NCBI GenBank assembly: GCA_019637335.1
Contig: JAHBVV010000004.1
Coordinates: 1-64,000, forward strand
DNA from: Candidatus Hydrogenedentota bacterium
GTDB taxonomy: Bacteria > Hydrogenedentota > Hydrogenedentia > Hydrogenedentales > JAEUWI01
Length of the DNA: 64,000 nt
Direction of reading: 5' to 3'
How positions within the stretch are numbered: the stretch's first letter is position 1; every line of letters starts with the position of its first letter. This document shows, one piece after another, positions 15,374 to 25,539 of this stretch. Below the pieces are notes generated by a model. The model made no database searches, was not told the DNA's origin, and worked only from the letters and a program-made list of their open reading frames with translations. The translations under genes were made by a program, and so were the position numbers.

Positions 15374-17578
15374 GTGATTTTGAAATGCCGTACGGCCTCG
15401 TTCGCCGCATTGATTCTGATGGCCCTGCACCACGCCGCGACCGCGCAGCCTGCGGCGCGCCTGGCCGCCGACAAGTCCGTGATCGGCATGGGCGAAAGCG
15501 TTACGGTCACGACGACCGTTACCGGCGTTGCGGCGGCGGAGCGCGCGGGGATACGGGTTATCCCATTTGTGAACGGGAAACGCTGGGGCGCCATTGAGGA
15601 AACCGATCCGGCGGGGGTCGCGGTGCACCATCTGCCGCTTCCGAATCCCGGTTGCGCGGACATCCAGGTGCTGCTCGAGGAGCCCGCGGTGCGCGGCGCA
15701 CGCGCGGCGTGGATCTGGGGCAAGACCGTTCCGGAGACGGCCGCGCGGTATTTCCAGCACGCGTTTACGTTCGCGGGCGACGCGTCCGAGGCGGTGCTGC
15801 TGGTCGCGGTGGACGACGCGGCGACGGTCTACCTGAACGGCGAGGAACTCGGCGCGGCGGCGGGCTGGCGCAGTGCGACGGCCTTTTCGGGACTCGGCGA
15901 TTTACTCGCGCCGGGGGCAAACGTGTTATCGATCGAGGCGCGATCCGACGGCGGGCTCGCGGGGCTGATCGTTCGGCTGGCGGAGGACGGCGGCGCGGCG
16001 CCGGCGGCGGTGGTGAGCGACGGCGCGTGGCGGGTATTCGAGCAGCCGCCGTACCGGTGGCCCTTCCTGACCGAGGAAGCGGGCGACGCGGTCCAGGTGT
16101 TGGCGGAGGCGGACTGGAGCCCGTGGCGCCGGGCGATGCAGGACTGGCCGGGGTTGCCCTCGCGGGATCTGGATCTGGCCGGGACGCTGGCGCCGGCGGA
16201 TCGGGTGCTGAGCGCGCCGGTGCAGGTGACGGTGCGCCACCGCGCGCTGGAGCGGCCCCGTTCGATTGCGGGCCAGCGGGTGGGCATCCAGTTTGAGCCG
16301 TGGTTTACCCCGCGCAACGCAAGCTGGGCCTCCGCGCACGCGATTCCCCTGACGGGCCTGTACTGGTCGTGGAACGCGGATGTCGCGAGGCAGCAGATGA
16401 TCTGGCTGATGGAGTCGGGGATAGATTTTCTGGTGGTGGATTGGACGAATCACCTGTGGGGCAAGACCCGCTGGGATGAGCGTGGTGAAAACGCGAACGA
16501 AATCATCCACGCGACGACGCAATTGCTGGAAACGCTGGCGCAATTGCGGGATGAGGGCCACCGCCCCCCCACAGCGGTGCTCTATGCGGGGCTGAACAAC
16601 GGCCCGATCACGACGGTGGGCGCGGTTGACGAGGAACTGGCGTGGGTTTACCACACCTATGTCCGCAATCCGCGCTTTGCGGGGCTGTTTGAGGAGTACC
16701 TGGGCAAGCCGCTGTTTCTGGTGCACAACGGCGGCGGGCCCACGTGGGCCGACGAGAACGGCGCCTCGCGCGTGGACGAGACTTATTTCACGATCCGCTA
16801 CCAGTCGTTCCAGCACGAGTATAACGATCACGCGGCGCATGGCTTCTGGTCGTGGATGGACGCGACGCTGGAGCCGGTGGTTACGCTGTTTGAAGGCGAG
16901 CCCGAAGCGCTGACGGTGTCGTCGGCGTTCTTTTCCCGGGGCGGATGGAAGAAGGAGGGCGCGCACGGTCGCCGCGGGGGCTGGACCTTTGTGGAGGGGT
17001 TCAAGCAGGCGATGTTGCACCGCCCGCGCTTCCTGGAGATTCACCAGTTCCAGGAATACGCCGGCCAATGGGAAGGCTTCGGGTATGGCGAGAACAAGGA
17101 CCTGTATGTCGATTCGTATAGTGTCGAATTAAGCGATGACATCGAGCCCGTGAGCCTGACGGCGCGGGCCTATCGGGGAGACGGCGGCTGGGGCTTTTAT
17201 TACCTGAATCTGCTTCGCGCGCTGGTGGATTGCTATGGGCAGGAGGACCCGGAGACGACGGTGCTGGCGCTGGATACGCCGGGGTATGGGAAGCCTGTTT
17301 CGGGAGCGGTGCTGCCGCTGCGCTGGAGCTGGGTGGGGCGCGCGCCGGAGGGATTCCGGTTGCGGGTGAATGGGAAGCCTGTGGAATTGCCTGCGGATGC
17401 GTTGTCGTATGACTTGGATTTGTCGGCACTGGCGGCGGGACCGTTGGAGATTGACATCACCGCACTCGGGACGCAGGCGCGCTATGCATTGGATTGGATG
17501 GAGGCGTCGGCCCCGGCGTCGGAACCGCGCGAGGCGATGGCGTCGGTGGTGTTGCGGTATGTGGGGCCGGAGGGGTAG
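15374..17578 (+). CDS. Secreted glycoside hydrolase-like protein (GH99/GH71 style)
   Basis: A 734-residue protein with a signal peptide (about 1-24), an N-terminal beta-rich region (about 25-280) and a TIM-barrel-like part starting near GIQFEPWFTP, with GIDFLVVDWTNHLWG and FWSWMD. This pattern resembles GH99/GH71-type endo-acting mannosidase or glucanase folds ('wyhtWf', 'gvD.vvldw'), but I cannot place it in a numbered family with confidence. GTG at 15374 with GGGAG seven bases upstream is the chosen start; the frame's earlier start lies in the divergent promoter region. C-terminal ~150 residues look like a beta-sandwich. Confidence 0.6.
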   Translation: MILKCRTASFAALILMALHHAATAQPAARLAADKSVIGMGESVTVTTTVTGVAAAERAGIRVIPFVNGKRWGAIEETDPAGVAVHHLPLPNPGCADIQVLLEEPAVRGARAAWIWGKTVPETAARYFQHAFTFAGDASEAVLLVAVDDAATVYLNGEELGAAAGWRSATAFSGLGDLLAPGANVLSIEARSDGGLAGLIVRLAEDGGAAPAAVVSDGAWRVFEQPPYRWPFLTEEAGDAVQVLAEADWSPWRRAMQDWPGLPSRDLDLAGTLAPADRVLSAPVQVTVRHRALERPRSIAGQRVGIQFEPWFTPRNASWASAHAIPLTGLYWSWNADVARQQMIWLMESGIDFLVVDWTNHLWGKTRWDERGENANEIIHATTQLLETLAQLRDEGHRPPTAVLYAGLNNGPITTVGAVDEELAWVYHTYVRNPRFAGLFEEYLGKPLFLVHNGGGPTWADENGASRVDETYFTIRYQSFQHEYNDHAAHGFWSWMDATLEPVVTLFEGEPEALTVSSAFFSRGGWKKEGAHGRRGGWTFVEGFKQAMLHRPRFLEIHQFQEYAGQWEGFGYGENKDLYVDSYSVELSDDIEPVSLTARAYRGDGGWGFYYLNLLRALVDCYGQEDPETTVLALDTPGYGKPVSGAVLPLRWSWVGRAPEGFRLRVNGKPVELPADALSYDLDLSALAAGPLEIDITALGTQARYALDWMEASAPASEPREAMASVVLRYVGPEG

Positions 17579-18157
17579 GGGTGTGTTGTGGGGGCAGGTA
17601 CCGACGCTCGCGATTTGGGGGCGGTTTTGGGACGCTTTTGCGGCGGGGGTGTCGGGTGTGTGGCCAGCGACGGGACAGCCGCGCCGGTTGGCGGTGTTGT
17701 GGGTTGGTTGGGCTCGCTTTGGGTCGCGTGTGGGCTGTTGGTACCCGAGGTGGCGGGGCGCCGCAGTCCCTGGGGAGGGTGCGCGTGGGACGGGGGGCGT
17801 TTTTCTGCGGGTACAGGCACCCGCGATTCTGGGGTGGTTTGGGACGCTTTCGCGGCTGGGGTGGTTGGCGTCGCGGGAGCCAGTCCCCATGGTTGCAGTT
17901 GTGGTTAATGAAGGTTGTCCGGCGCCGGACTTTTGCGGGTGATTGGCGGTTTTAACCTTGGGTCAGACAATCGACGCGCGGGGGTGTCTGGCAGTATCGT
18001 GGTGCGGAATAGCCGGCATACGCCCAGTGGTAATCCGCCAGTACAGAGCCCGCGTCTGAACGTTGAAAGGGGACGAGGTGGCAAACGCGATCGAAGTTCC
18101 CCGTCAATCACCTATTAATTGGGATGGGGCGTTGCAGTTTTTGGGGAGGCCGGAGGG
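17579..18157. other. Gene-free G-rich stretch with a diverged internal repeat
   Basis: No convincing gene. A segment near 17598-17650 (ending GGGACGCTTTTGCGGCGG) recurs in diverged form near 17815-17870 (GGGACGCTTTCGCGGCTG). Strong G bias on this strand makes long but meaningless frames. Confidence 0.6.
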
Positions 18158-18300
18158 CAGTTGACAGTTGACAGTTGACAGTTGACAGTTGACAGTTGAC
18201 AGCAGGGGCGGCAGGGGCGGCAGGGGCGGCAGGGGCGGCAGGGACTACAGGGACTACAGGGACTGTAGGGGTGGCGGAGACGGTAGGGGTGGTAGGGGCG
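18158..18300. repeat. Heptamer array running into a nonamer array
   Basis: Six CAGTTGA units (18158-18199) are followed from 18202 by 11 units of nine bases: GCAGGGGCG x4, then GCAGGGACT/ACAGGGACT, then GTAGGGGTG and GTAGGGGCG types. The nonamer changes gradually along the array. It lies 56 bases beyond the stop of the pseudopeptidase gene. Confidence 0.95.
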
Positions 18301-18355
18301 GGGGCTTGAGCGGTGGTCTTTCGGGGGGCCAGGGCATGGAGGGACGGGGTTGTGT

Positions 18356-20926
18356 TTATTCGGGCGTGATGGTGGGGATTTCCCTGGCAGCCTGGGCGAA
18401 TTGGGCGGCGTTGTAGGGGAGCTGGATGGCGGTCCAGGTGGAGGCGGGGATTCGCCAGAGGGTGTACTCGGCGTGGAAGCGCATGGGGATGCGCCGGGGC
18501 ACGGTGGCCACGATGGCGATGAGGGCGTCTTCTCCTTCCCAGGCGAAATCGACCACCTCGCCGGGCAGGGAGATGTAGACGGGATCGAGGCCTTGCCGGT
18601 AGGCGCGGAGGAGTCCGGCGGGGTCGACCCAGGCGGCGCATGTACCGCGGGCGCTGAGCCGGGACTGGCGGATTGGGTAGCTTCGCTGGACGAGCACGGA
18701 GCGTGATCCGTTGTCGGCTTCGAGGGCAACGAGGGCTCCGTCGGCCTCGAAATAGATGAGGCTGCGGCTTTCCTCTATCCAGCGGAGGCTGCCGGCGAGA
18801 TTGGCCGAAACCCGAACGGTTTCGATCTGGCCGGCGGCGGCGTTCCAGCGCACTATGGCGCCCGCGTCCGTAACGTAGGCGATATCGCCGCTGCCGGGGT
18901 GGACGGCGGCGGCTCCGGCCCGTGGCGCGGGGGCTTCGCCGGTGGAATCGGATTCCGGGGCGTCTTGGGTTTCGATGTGGCCGCTCTGCCAGTAGACCGG
19001 AGAATCGCCGGACCAGCCGAGCGGGACGACCCCGGCGGGCACAGGGTCCCACTGGTCGCCGCGCAAGATACCGCCGTGGCCGTTGTGGACGAGGAGTTGC
19101 TGGCCGTCGCGGTGCCATTGGAAGCCGGCGGTGTCCCCCCGGGGCGTAGCGAGCGCGAGGGCCGGCGATTTGTCGACCAGCGAGAAGATGTACAGGTATT
19201 GTTCGCCGCTGTTCCCCCACCCGATGTCGGCCAGCATGGCGATACGCCCGTTTCGGGAGACATCGACGGCGACGGGCCACTGGGTTTGGGGCCAGATGTT
19301 ATTGGCGCGGCGGGCGTCGCCCAGGGCGAATTCCGGGTCCAGCACGACCCGGTTCAGGCGTCCTTCGAAGGTAAAACTGAATGTGCCTCCGTGGGCGCCA
19401 GGCTCGATAGCGTGCACCTGGTATTCGGTTTCGCCGAGCACGCCGAGCGCGATGGGTACAAATGCGGGGATATCGCCCGTGTTTTCGATGGTAATGTGTA
19501 CGCGGTTGGTTTCGGTGGCGACCGCGGCGATACCGTAGTCAAAGGTGCCGGGGCGATCGAACCAGACACGGACCAGCTCGTCCAGGGGGCGCTCGGAGGC
19601 GAGGGTCATTTCGTGCAGGAGCGCGGCGTAGGACACGGTGGAGTAGCGGTGCACCGCCATGAAATTCCGGCAGGCCTGGTCGAACGCGTTTTGGCCGATG
19701 TAGCTGGCGATGGCGGCGGCGGCGTAGGCGCCCCGGGTATCCCGCCGGGTGGAGGGCTCGCGCGGATCGGCCTGGAGACGCCGATCCAGGTTCACGGTCT
19801 TGGGCGCGTCGCGGGGGGCGGACGGGGGCTCACGCTGTTCCATGTGGCGCAGGTAGGCGCGGCGCCCCTTCACATTGCGCAGGGCCTGCCAGGCGCCATA
19901 CTCGGAGAGCCCGGAGAGGAGCCACTCCCCCGCTTCCGGGCGCGCGGTGAACCAGCGGCCCGAAATGGTGTCCCCCCACCATGTCCGGGCGACCTGATCG
20001 GCAAGCAGGGCGAAGATCTCGTCTGGATCGTCCAGGGATCCGGGGCGGGCCACGATGGTGGGCCCGCCGACGTGAACGGCGGCTCGCTCCTGTTCGGCGA
20101 GCACCAGGTTGAGTTGCTCGAAGCCATTCGGCCCCCAGACCGTCTGGAAGTAGTTGTAGGCATCCCCGAGCGCGGCGAGTAGCGGGCCCGCGTCGACATT
20201 GGCGCCGGGACGCTGGAAGACGCTGCACCGCACGCCGCCCTGGAGCCGCGCGGTCTTTTCGAAGCGCCCCGCGGCCAGCCCCACCGCCAGGACGGGGCGT
20301 GATTCTTTCCAGGTCACGGTGCGAATGCCGCCCTCCGCCTGGTTTTCGGCGAGGGCGCCGGTCCAGGCGACGTCGAGGGCGGCGGGGATTTGCACGCTGG
20401 CCTCAAACTCGGAAAAGTTTTTGAGGTCGAGCGGGTACCACCACTGGAGGCGGTCGATGAGGACGGTGTCCTGATCCATCTGAAGCACGGAATCATTGGC
20501 GGGCTCCATGACACCGCCGTACCGTATCGCGAGCAGTCCCTCTCCGGATTCCTCGGGCGCCTCCACCAGGATCCGTGCGCCCTGGCGCCGCCACGAAACC
20601 GGGCTTTCATTCCAGGAGATGCGGGAAACTTCAAGCCCGGGGTTGAGGAGCAGCACGACCTGGCCCCCACTCCCGGCCCGGGCCACGGTCAAGGCGGCGT
20701 CCCCGTCGATCCGGCCGGCGGCGGGCTGGATCGCGGCCTGGACGGCGACGCTCGTTATCGTCTGTGATTCGAGCAGCGCTTCCATCTGGCCAGCGGACAA
20801 TGATTGGCGCCAGGGCAGCGCCGAACCGCCCCGGAGCCAGGCGAAGACGCCGAGAGCCGAGAGCCCACAGGCCAGCAGCGCCAGCCCGAGGACGATTGCG
20901 AAGGCGCGGCGCCCCACGGGATTCAC
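18356..20926 (-). CDS. M1-like pseudopeptidase with C-terminal beta-propeller, membrane-anchored
   Basis: An 856-residue protein with one N-terminal membrane helix (about 9-30). The middle looks like a peptidase M1 domain: ADQVARTWWGD stands where HELAHQWWGD is expected, and WLLSGLSEYGAW where W(L)NEGFAEY is expected. Both zinc histidines, the general-base Glu and the third zinc ligand are therefore replaced, so peptidase activity is not expected. Residues about 560-840 contain TolB/WD-like repeats. The GTG start overlaps the stop of the Gfo/Idh/MocA gene as GTGA. It may bind peptides or act as a scaffold; function unknown. Confidence 0.65.
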   Translation of the reverse strand: MNPVGRRAFAIVLGLALLACGLSALGVFAWLRGGSALPWRQSLSAGQMEALLESQTITSVAVQAAIQPAAGRIDGDAALTVARAGSGGQVVLLLNPGLEVSRISWNESPVSWRRQGARILVEAPEESGEGLLAIRYGGVMEPANDSVLQMDQDTVLIDRLQWWYPLDLKNFSEFEASVQIPAALDVAWTGALAENQAEGGIRTVTWKESRPVLAVGLAAGRFEKTARLQGGVRCSVFQRPGANVDAGPLLAALGDAYNYFQTVWGPNGFEQLNLVLAEQERAAVHVGGPTIVARPGSLDDPDEIFALLADQVARTWWGDTISGRWFTARPEAGEWLLSGLSEYGAWQALRNVKGRRAYLRHMEQREPPSAPRDAPKTVNLDRRLQADPREPSTRRDTRGAYAAAAIASYIGQNAFDQACRNFMAVHRYSTVSYAALLHEMTLASERPLDELVRVWFDRPGTFDYGIAAVATETNRVHITIENTGDIPAFVPIALGVLGETEYQVHAIEPGAHGGTFSFTFEGRLNRVVLDPEFALGDARRANNIWPQTQWPVAVDVSRNGRIAMLADIGWGNSGEQYLYIFSLVDKSPALALATPRGDTAGFQWHRDGQQLLVHNGHGGILRGDQWDPVPAGVVPLGWSGDSPVYWQSGHIETQDAPESDSTGEAPAPRAGAAAVHPGSGDIAYVTDAGAIVRWNAAAGQIETVRVSANLAGSLRWIEESRSLIYFEADGALVALEADNGSRSVLVQRSYPIRQSRLSARGTCAAWVDPAGLLRAYRQGLDPVYISLPGEVVDFAWEGEDALIAIVATVPRRIPMRFHAEYTLWRIPASTWTAIQLPYNAAQFAQAAREIPTITPE

Positions 20927-22188
20927 ACGGGGCGGCCGTAGAGCTGTTCTGGACCGGCGTAGGGATCAAACATGGTAATACCCTCCTGATTGAACACGGC
21001 GGTCACGGGCGCGCCCTTGCCGGCTTCGATGTATTGCTGGTTGCGCAGGGCGACGGCGCGGGCGGCGTGCACGATGAGCACGGAGAGGCGCGCCTCGTCC
21101 GCGTTGGGGTATCCATCCTGGACGTCATCGAGCGATTTGCCGAGGAATTTCATTTCGGCGGTTTTTTCGATGCAGACGACGAGGCTGTCGACGCCGTATC
21201 CGACATAGGCCAGGGAGCCATCGTCGCGGCGGACGTCCCGGGTCATGTGGTTGTTCATGGTCTGCGTGCCGTTTTCGGTGGTGCAGAATCGCAAACCTCG
21301 ATACTGGCTGTCGGACTCGACCATGCCGTGGGTGCCGAAGAGCTGACTTTCCTGATTGACGGGGGCCTCGAAGCGATCGGGGGTAATCCAGTTGTTGATG
21401 AAATCGATACTCATGCCGTTGTCGAACTGGACCTTGACCTGGACGGCGTCGAAGGCGTCGAGGTTGTGTTCACGGCGCAGTTTCTTCTTTTGTCCGACGG
21501 CGTGGAGGGACACGGGCTTGACGCCGAAATAGGCGATGAAGAGATCGGTCCAGTGGCAGCCGACGTAGCTGAAGGGGTCGCTTTTCTCCGTCCAGGCCTT
21601 GAAGACCTCGGTGGAGACTTCGAGCGGCTCCTCCAGGACGGCGCGGCCATAGAGGGGCTCGCCGATGCGCTGGGCGATCTTGTCGCGGATGCTAAGGTGA
21701 TCGGGGTCGTATCGCTTGTGCATGTCCACGCCGACGAGGCGACCGGCTTTTCTTGAGGCGGCGATAATGGCGTCGGCCTCGCCGGCATCGAGGGTCATGG
21801 GTTTTTCGGTGATGACGTGTACGCCGCGTTCGAGGGCGGCGAGAATCGGGGCGGCATGGAGGTGGTCCGGGGTTGCGACGGCGAGAATATCGAGATCGGG
21901 GTGCGCGTCCAGGAGGTCGATCCAGGGTGTTTCGCCGTGGTAGGTGGCGAAGTCCATGCCGAGCTTGCCGTATTCTTCGAGCTTTCGGGCGCCGGAGCCG
22001 GGGGTGTGTGTGGCGAGGGCGACGAAATCGATATGGATGTCGCCGAGCGGGCGCGCCATGTTGTCGAGTCCGAGGCGTCCGAGCCAGGGCAGGAGGCCGT
22101 TCTGTTCGAGCTGGCAGTAGGTGCGGAGGTGGACGTCCCCCCCGAACATACCGGCTCCGACAAGTCCGATTTTGAGTGTTCTAGTCAT
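20923..22188 (-). CDS. Gfo/Idh/MocA-family oxidoreductase
   Basis: A 421-residue NAD(P)-dependent sugar dehydrogenase-type protein. KIGLVGAGMFGG is the Rossmann nucleotide-binding motif; VITEKPMTLDAGEAD contains the family EKP signature with the catalytic-type lysine; GCHWTDLFIAYFG fits the C-terminal domain's conserved G..H..D pattern. Likely oxidises or reduces a cyclic sugar or inositol. The downstream pseudopeptidase gene is coupled through a four-base overlap. No signal peptide, so cytoplasmic. Confidence 0.9.
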   Translation of the reverse strand: MTRTLKIGLVGAGMFGGDVHLRTYCQLEQNGLLPWLGRLGLDNMARPLGDIHIDFVALATHTPGSGARKLEEYGKLGMDFATYHGETPWIDLLDAHPDLDILAVATPDHLHAAPILAALERGVHVITEKPMTLDAGEADAIIAASRKAGRLVGVDMHKRYDPDHLSIRDKIAQRIGEPLYGRAVLEEPLEVSTEVFKAWTEKSDPFSYVGCHWTDLFIAYFGVKPVSLHAVGQKKKLRREHNLDAFDAVQVKVQFDNGMSIDFINNWITPDRFEAPVNQESQLFGTHGMVESDSQYRGLRFCTTENGTQTMNNHMTRDVRRDDGSLAYVGYGVDSLVVCIEKTAEMKFLGKSLDDVQDGYPNADEARLSVLIVHAARAVALRNQQYIEAGKGAPVTAVFNQEGITMFDPYAGPEQLYGRPV

Positions 22189-22224
22189 GCGATCCTTTCG
22201 GGATGTTGTGTTTGCCCGGCCTTT

Positions 22225-23235
22225 TCACTCGGCCTCGGGCGCGCCGCCTTGCGCTCCGGGCGCCTCCACCAGTTCGATGCGGATGAGGTTCTGATGGTCC
22301 TTGACAATCTCATCGCGCACTTCCTTGCGCTTGCGCTGGACGATCTCGCGCTCGAGCCCTTCGCGGACGGACTCCAGCGGGATTGTGCCGGGTTCGTTTA
22401 CCCTGACGAGGGTTACGAGGTACCATCCCATGAGGTTGCGCACGGGTTCCGATACGGCCCCGGGCTCGAGGGCGTCGAGGGCCTCTTCGAGTTCGGGGTA
22501 GAAGCTCCCGAACTTCATTTCGCGCAGCATGCCGCCGCGCTCGGCGCTGGCGGACTCGTCGGAGACTTCGCGGGCGACCACCTCGAAGGATTCACCGCCG
22601 CGAATACGCTCCAGGGCGGCTTTTGCCCGATCTTCCGCCTCGCGCCAGTCCTCGTCGGCGTCGCCTTCGGGGCGGACAAGGATTGCGCCGATGTCGCGGG
22701 TCTTCTCGATGCGCAACATGGAGCCCTGGTCGAGCAGGCGCGCATAGGCCTCCTCGATTTCCTCTTCGGTGGCGACGAGTTCTCCCGCCTTCCCATCGAG
22801 GTAGCGCGTTGCCGCGAGGCCGTTGCGCATGTGATCGCGGAGGTCGGCCTCGGACATATTGAGCTGCCGGAGATAGCTTTCGTAGGCCGCGTCGCTTCTG
22901 AAAGCCTTGCGGCGCTCCTGAAACTCGGCTTCGAGTTCTTCGTCGGTGATCTTGACGCCGGCGTTGCGCGCGGCGATACGCACGATACGCTCGCTGATGA
23001 GCTCCTGCATGACGATATTGCGCAGGCGCGGGTCCGGCTGGGGTGTCTGGCCGGTCGTGGCCTGGAACTGCCGGAGCCGGAATTGCAGTTCGCGCGCGAA
23101 ATCGCCGGCGGTAATCACTTCGTCGCCAACCCGGGCGATCACGTCGCCGGGCTGGACTTGCGGGGTGTCTTCCTGCGCGCGCGCGCCGCCGGCGGCCAGC
23201 AGCAGCAGCGCGACACAGGCCATAGTGCGTTTCAT
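22225..23235 (-). CDS. SurA-like periplasmic peptidyl-prolyl isomerase
   Basis: A 336-residue exported protein with signal peptide (about 1-21), a SurA N-terminal chaperone-like region (about 30-150, VGDEVITAGDFA) and one parvulin domain (about 165-270, with a SAERGGMLREMKFG loop and ALEPGAVSEPV). It should assist folding of outer-membrane or secreted proteins. It lies between two Gfo/Idh/MocA genes and may be co-transcribed with them. The C-terminal helix is long and charged. Confidence 0.85.
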   Translation of the reverse strand: MKRTMACVALLLLAAGGARAQEDTPQVQPGDVIARVGDEVITAGDFARELQFRLRQFQATTGQTPQPDPRLRNIVMQELISERIVRIAARNAGVKITDEELEAEFQERRKAFRSDAAYESYLRQLNMSEADLRDHMRNGLAATRYLDGKAGELVATEEEIEEAYARLLDQGSMLRIEKTRDIGAILVRPEGDADEDWREAEDRAKAALERIRGGESFEVVAREVSDESASAERGGMLREMKFGSFYPELEEALDALEPGAVSEPVRNLMGWYLVTLVRVNEPGTIPLESVREGLEREIVQRKRKEVRDEIVKDHQNLIRIELVEAPGAQGGAPEAE

Positions 23236-23289
23236 GTGAGGATCCCTTGCAGGCGCGGGCGGGCGCGCGGCCCGCCCGCTGGATAATGG

Positions 23290-24336
23290 TTAGAGTTTGA
23301 CGGCCTTGCCGGTCTTCGCGGACTTGTAGATCGCTTCGATCAAGGCGACGGCGAGGCGCCCTTCGCGGCCTTCGATGGCGGGCTTGACGCCTTTCTGGAT
23401 CGCCTTCGTGAAGTCGGCGATCTGGCGGCGGTGGCCTTCTATCTTCAGGCTGCTGAGCGGATCGGAAGCGCCGGAGCCGAGTGCGGAATCGCCGGCCATG
23501 GCGGCCTCGATCTTTTTGTCGGCGGGCTTGGACTTGTTGAAATCCCAGGATACGACCTTGCCGTCCTCCATGGCGGCGCTTCCTTCGGTCCCGTGAATTT
23601 CGATGCGGGCGGGGTGGCCGGGCCAAATGGCGGTGCTGGCTTCGATGACGCCCTGGGCGCCGCTTTCAAATTCGATGATGGCGGTGGCCAGGTCCTCGAC
23701 TTCGAGGCGTTCGTGGGCGACGAGAGCGGTGCGCGCGTAGACCGATTTCACGGGCCCCATCAGCCACTGCAACAGGTCGACATAGTGGATGCCCTGGTTC
23801 ATGAGGGCGCCGCCGCCGTCGAGCTTCCAGGTGCCTCGCCACGCGCCGCTGTCATAGTATTCCTGCGAGCGGTACCACTTGATGTAGGCGTCGCCCAGGA
23901 CGACCTTTCCGAAGCGACCCTGATCCAGGGCGGCGCGAATGGCTTCGGCCCCTTCGGAGAAGCGGCTCTGAAAGATGCAGCCGAGGTTAACGCCGGCGTC
24001 GTCCGCGGCTTTGATAATCCTGTCGATGCGCTTCGTGGTGACGTCGAGCGGCTTCTCCGAAAGAATGTGCTTGCCGGCCTTCGCGCAGTCCACGGCGATC
24101 TCGGCGCGCAAACCGCTGGGGACGCAAAGCGAAATCGCGTGGATGTCATCGCGCTTGAGCATTTCTTTGTAATCGTCAAAGGCGTCGGCGCCGTACTGGC
24201 CCGCCAGTTTTTGCGCGGTTTCCAGGCGCACGTCCGCCACGCCGGCGAGTTTGGCTCCGCGCACCTCGGCGATGGCCGCCGCGTGCACCGGGCCGATATT
24301 TCCGCATCCGATGATGCCGTAACCTACCGTAGCCAT
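23290..24336 (-). CDS. Gfo/Idh/MocA-family oxidoreductase
   Basis: A 348-residue protein with Rossmann motif GIIGCGNIGPVHA at about 7-19, LSEKPLDV (EKP signature) near 92-99, and MNQGIHYVDLLQWLMG matching the conserved G.H..D of the C-terminal domain. AAGGAG precedes the ATG at good spacing. Acts on a sugar or polyol with NAD(P). Only loosely similar to the one at 20923, so the two are probably different enzymes in related sugar pathways. Confidence 0.92.
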   Translation of the reverse strand: MATVGYGIIGCGNIGPVHAAAIAEVRGAKLAGVADVRLETAQKLAGQYGADAFDDYKEMLKRDDIHAISLCVPSGLRAEIAVDCAKAGKHILSEKPLDVTTKRIDRIIKAADDAGVNLGCIFQSRFSEGAEAIRAALDQGRFGKVVLGDAYIKWYRSQEYYDSGAWRGTWKLDGGGALMNQGIHYVDLLQWLMGPVKSVYARTALVAHERLEVEDLATAIIEFESGAQGVIEASTAIWPGHPARIEIHGTEGSAAMEDGKVVSWDFNKSKPADKKIEAAMAGDSALGSGASDPLSSLKIEGHRRQIADFTKAIQKGVKPAIEGREGRLAVALIEAIYKSAKTGKAVKL

Positions 24337-24615
24337 GATTTCTCCTTATTCGGGTGGGTTGAGGGCGCAGTATAACATACGCGGGAAAGGGTGAATAAAG
24401 GGCGCTCGGATGGCTGTGGCGTAACGGGGCCGCCGGGCGTTTGGAAGGGCGGCTGGACTCGTTCATGCTCGCCGCGCGCTCCGCCTCAGGCAGGAAGCCC
24501 AGTCCCCATTGGCATTCGCCGGTGGCCTGGGGTGGATGGCGCGCCGGGTTGATTCCGGGCGCACGCTTGGCGTACAACCAAGGCGCGATCTCAACACCAT
24601 CCGGAGAGGCTTGAA

Positions 24616-25422
24616 ATGAACCGTCTATTCGCCCGCACGCTGACTTCCCTGGCCGCGACACTGGCCCTTGCCGCCGCGCTCCCCTGCTCGGCCGCGCCCG
24701 GTGAATCCACGACGGAGGAGGGGTGGGTCAGCCTTTTCAACGGCAAGGATCTCGACGGCTGGACGCCGAAAATCCGCTACCACGAGCTCGGCGAGAACTG
24801 GAAGGACACCTTCCGCGTCGAGGATGGCGTCATGAAGGTGGCCTACGACGGCTACGACGGGTTTAATGAAACGTTCGGCCACATTTTCTACAAACACCCC
24901 TACTCGCACTACCGTTTCCGCATGGAGTACCGCTTTACCGGTGAACAGGTTCCCGGCGGTCCGGGCTGGGCTTTTCGCAACAGCGGCATTATGGTGCACG
25001 GCCAGGATCCCGCCACGATGGACATCGACCAGGACTTCCCGGTGTCTATCGAGGTGCAGTTGCTCGGCGGCGACGGCGAGAAAGAACGCACCACCGCGAA
25101 TCTCTGCACCCCGGGGACGAACGTGGTCCTCAACGGCGAGCTTTTCACCCCCCACTGCGTGAACTCGCGCTCCGAGACCTACCATGGCGACCAGTGGGTT
25201 CAGGTCGAGGTCGAGGTGCACGGGAACGACTTCATCCAGCACAAGATCAACGGCGAGGTGGTCTTTGAATACGAGACGCCGCAGCTCGATCCGACGGACG
25301 AATACGCCCAAAAACTGATTAAGGACGGCGACCTCATGCTTTCCGGCGGGACGATCTCCCTCCAGAGCGAGAGCCACCCCATCGAGTTCCGGAACATCGA
25401 GATCCTGGAGTTGAAGAAATAG
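24616..25422 (+). CDS. DUF1080 (3-keto-disaccharide hydrolase) domain protein
   Basis: A 268-residue secreted protein: signal peptide (about 1-27) then WVSLFNGKDLDGW, the entry motif of DUF1080, a LamG-like jelly roll typically ending in IEFRNIEILEL. Members with tested activity act on 3-keto sugars. Neighbouring Gfo/Idh/MocA dehydrogenases could make keto-sugars, so a shared 3-keto-glycoside route is reasonable but inferred. GGAGAGG precedes the ATG. Confidence 0.9.
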   Translation: MNRLFARTLTSLAATLALAAALPCSAAPGESTTEEGWVSLFNGKDLDGWTPKIRYHELGENWKDTFRVEDGVMKVAYDGYDGFNETFGHIFYKHPYSHYRFRMEYRFTGEQVPGGPGWAFRNSGIMVHGQDPATMDIDQDFPVSIEVQLLGGDGEKERTTANLCTPGTNVVLNGELFTPHCVNSRSETYHGDQWVQVEVEVHGNDFIQHKINGEVVFEYETPQLDPTDEYAQKLIKDGDLMLSGGTISLQSESHPIEFRNIEILELKK

Positions 25423-25539
25423 GCGGTTCCGAACGCGGCGAGGGCCCGCCCGCGGGCGCCGGGAAATGAATAGCGCGCACGATGGCGCGTCTAATGGGTG
25501 TACGAAGGCTTAACTGGAACGATCAAGGAGGATTTTCCC

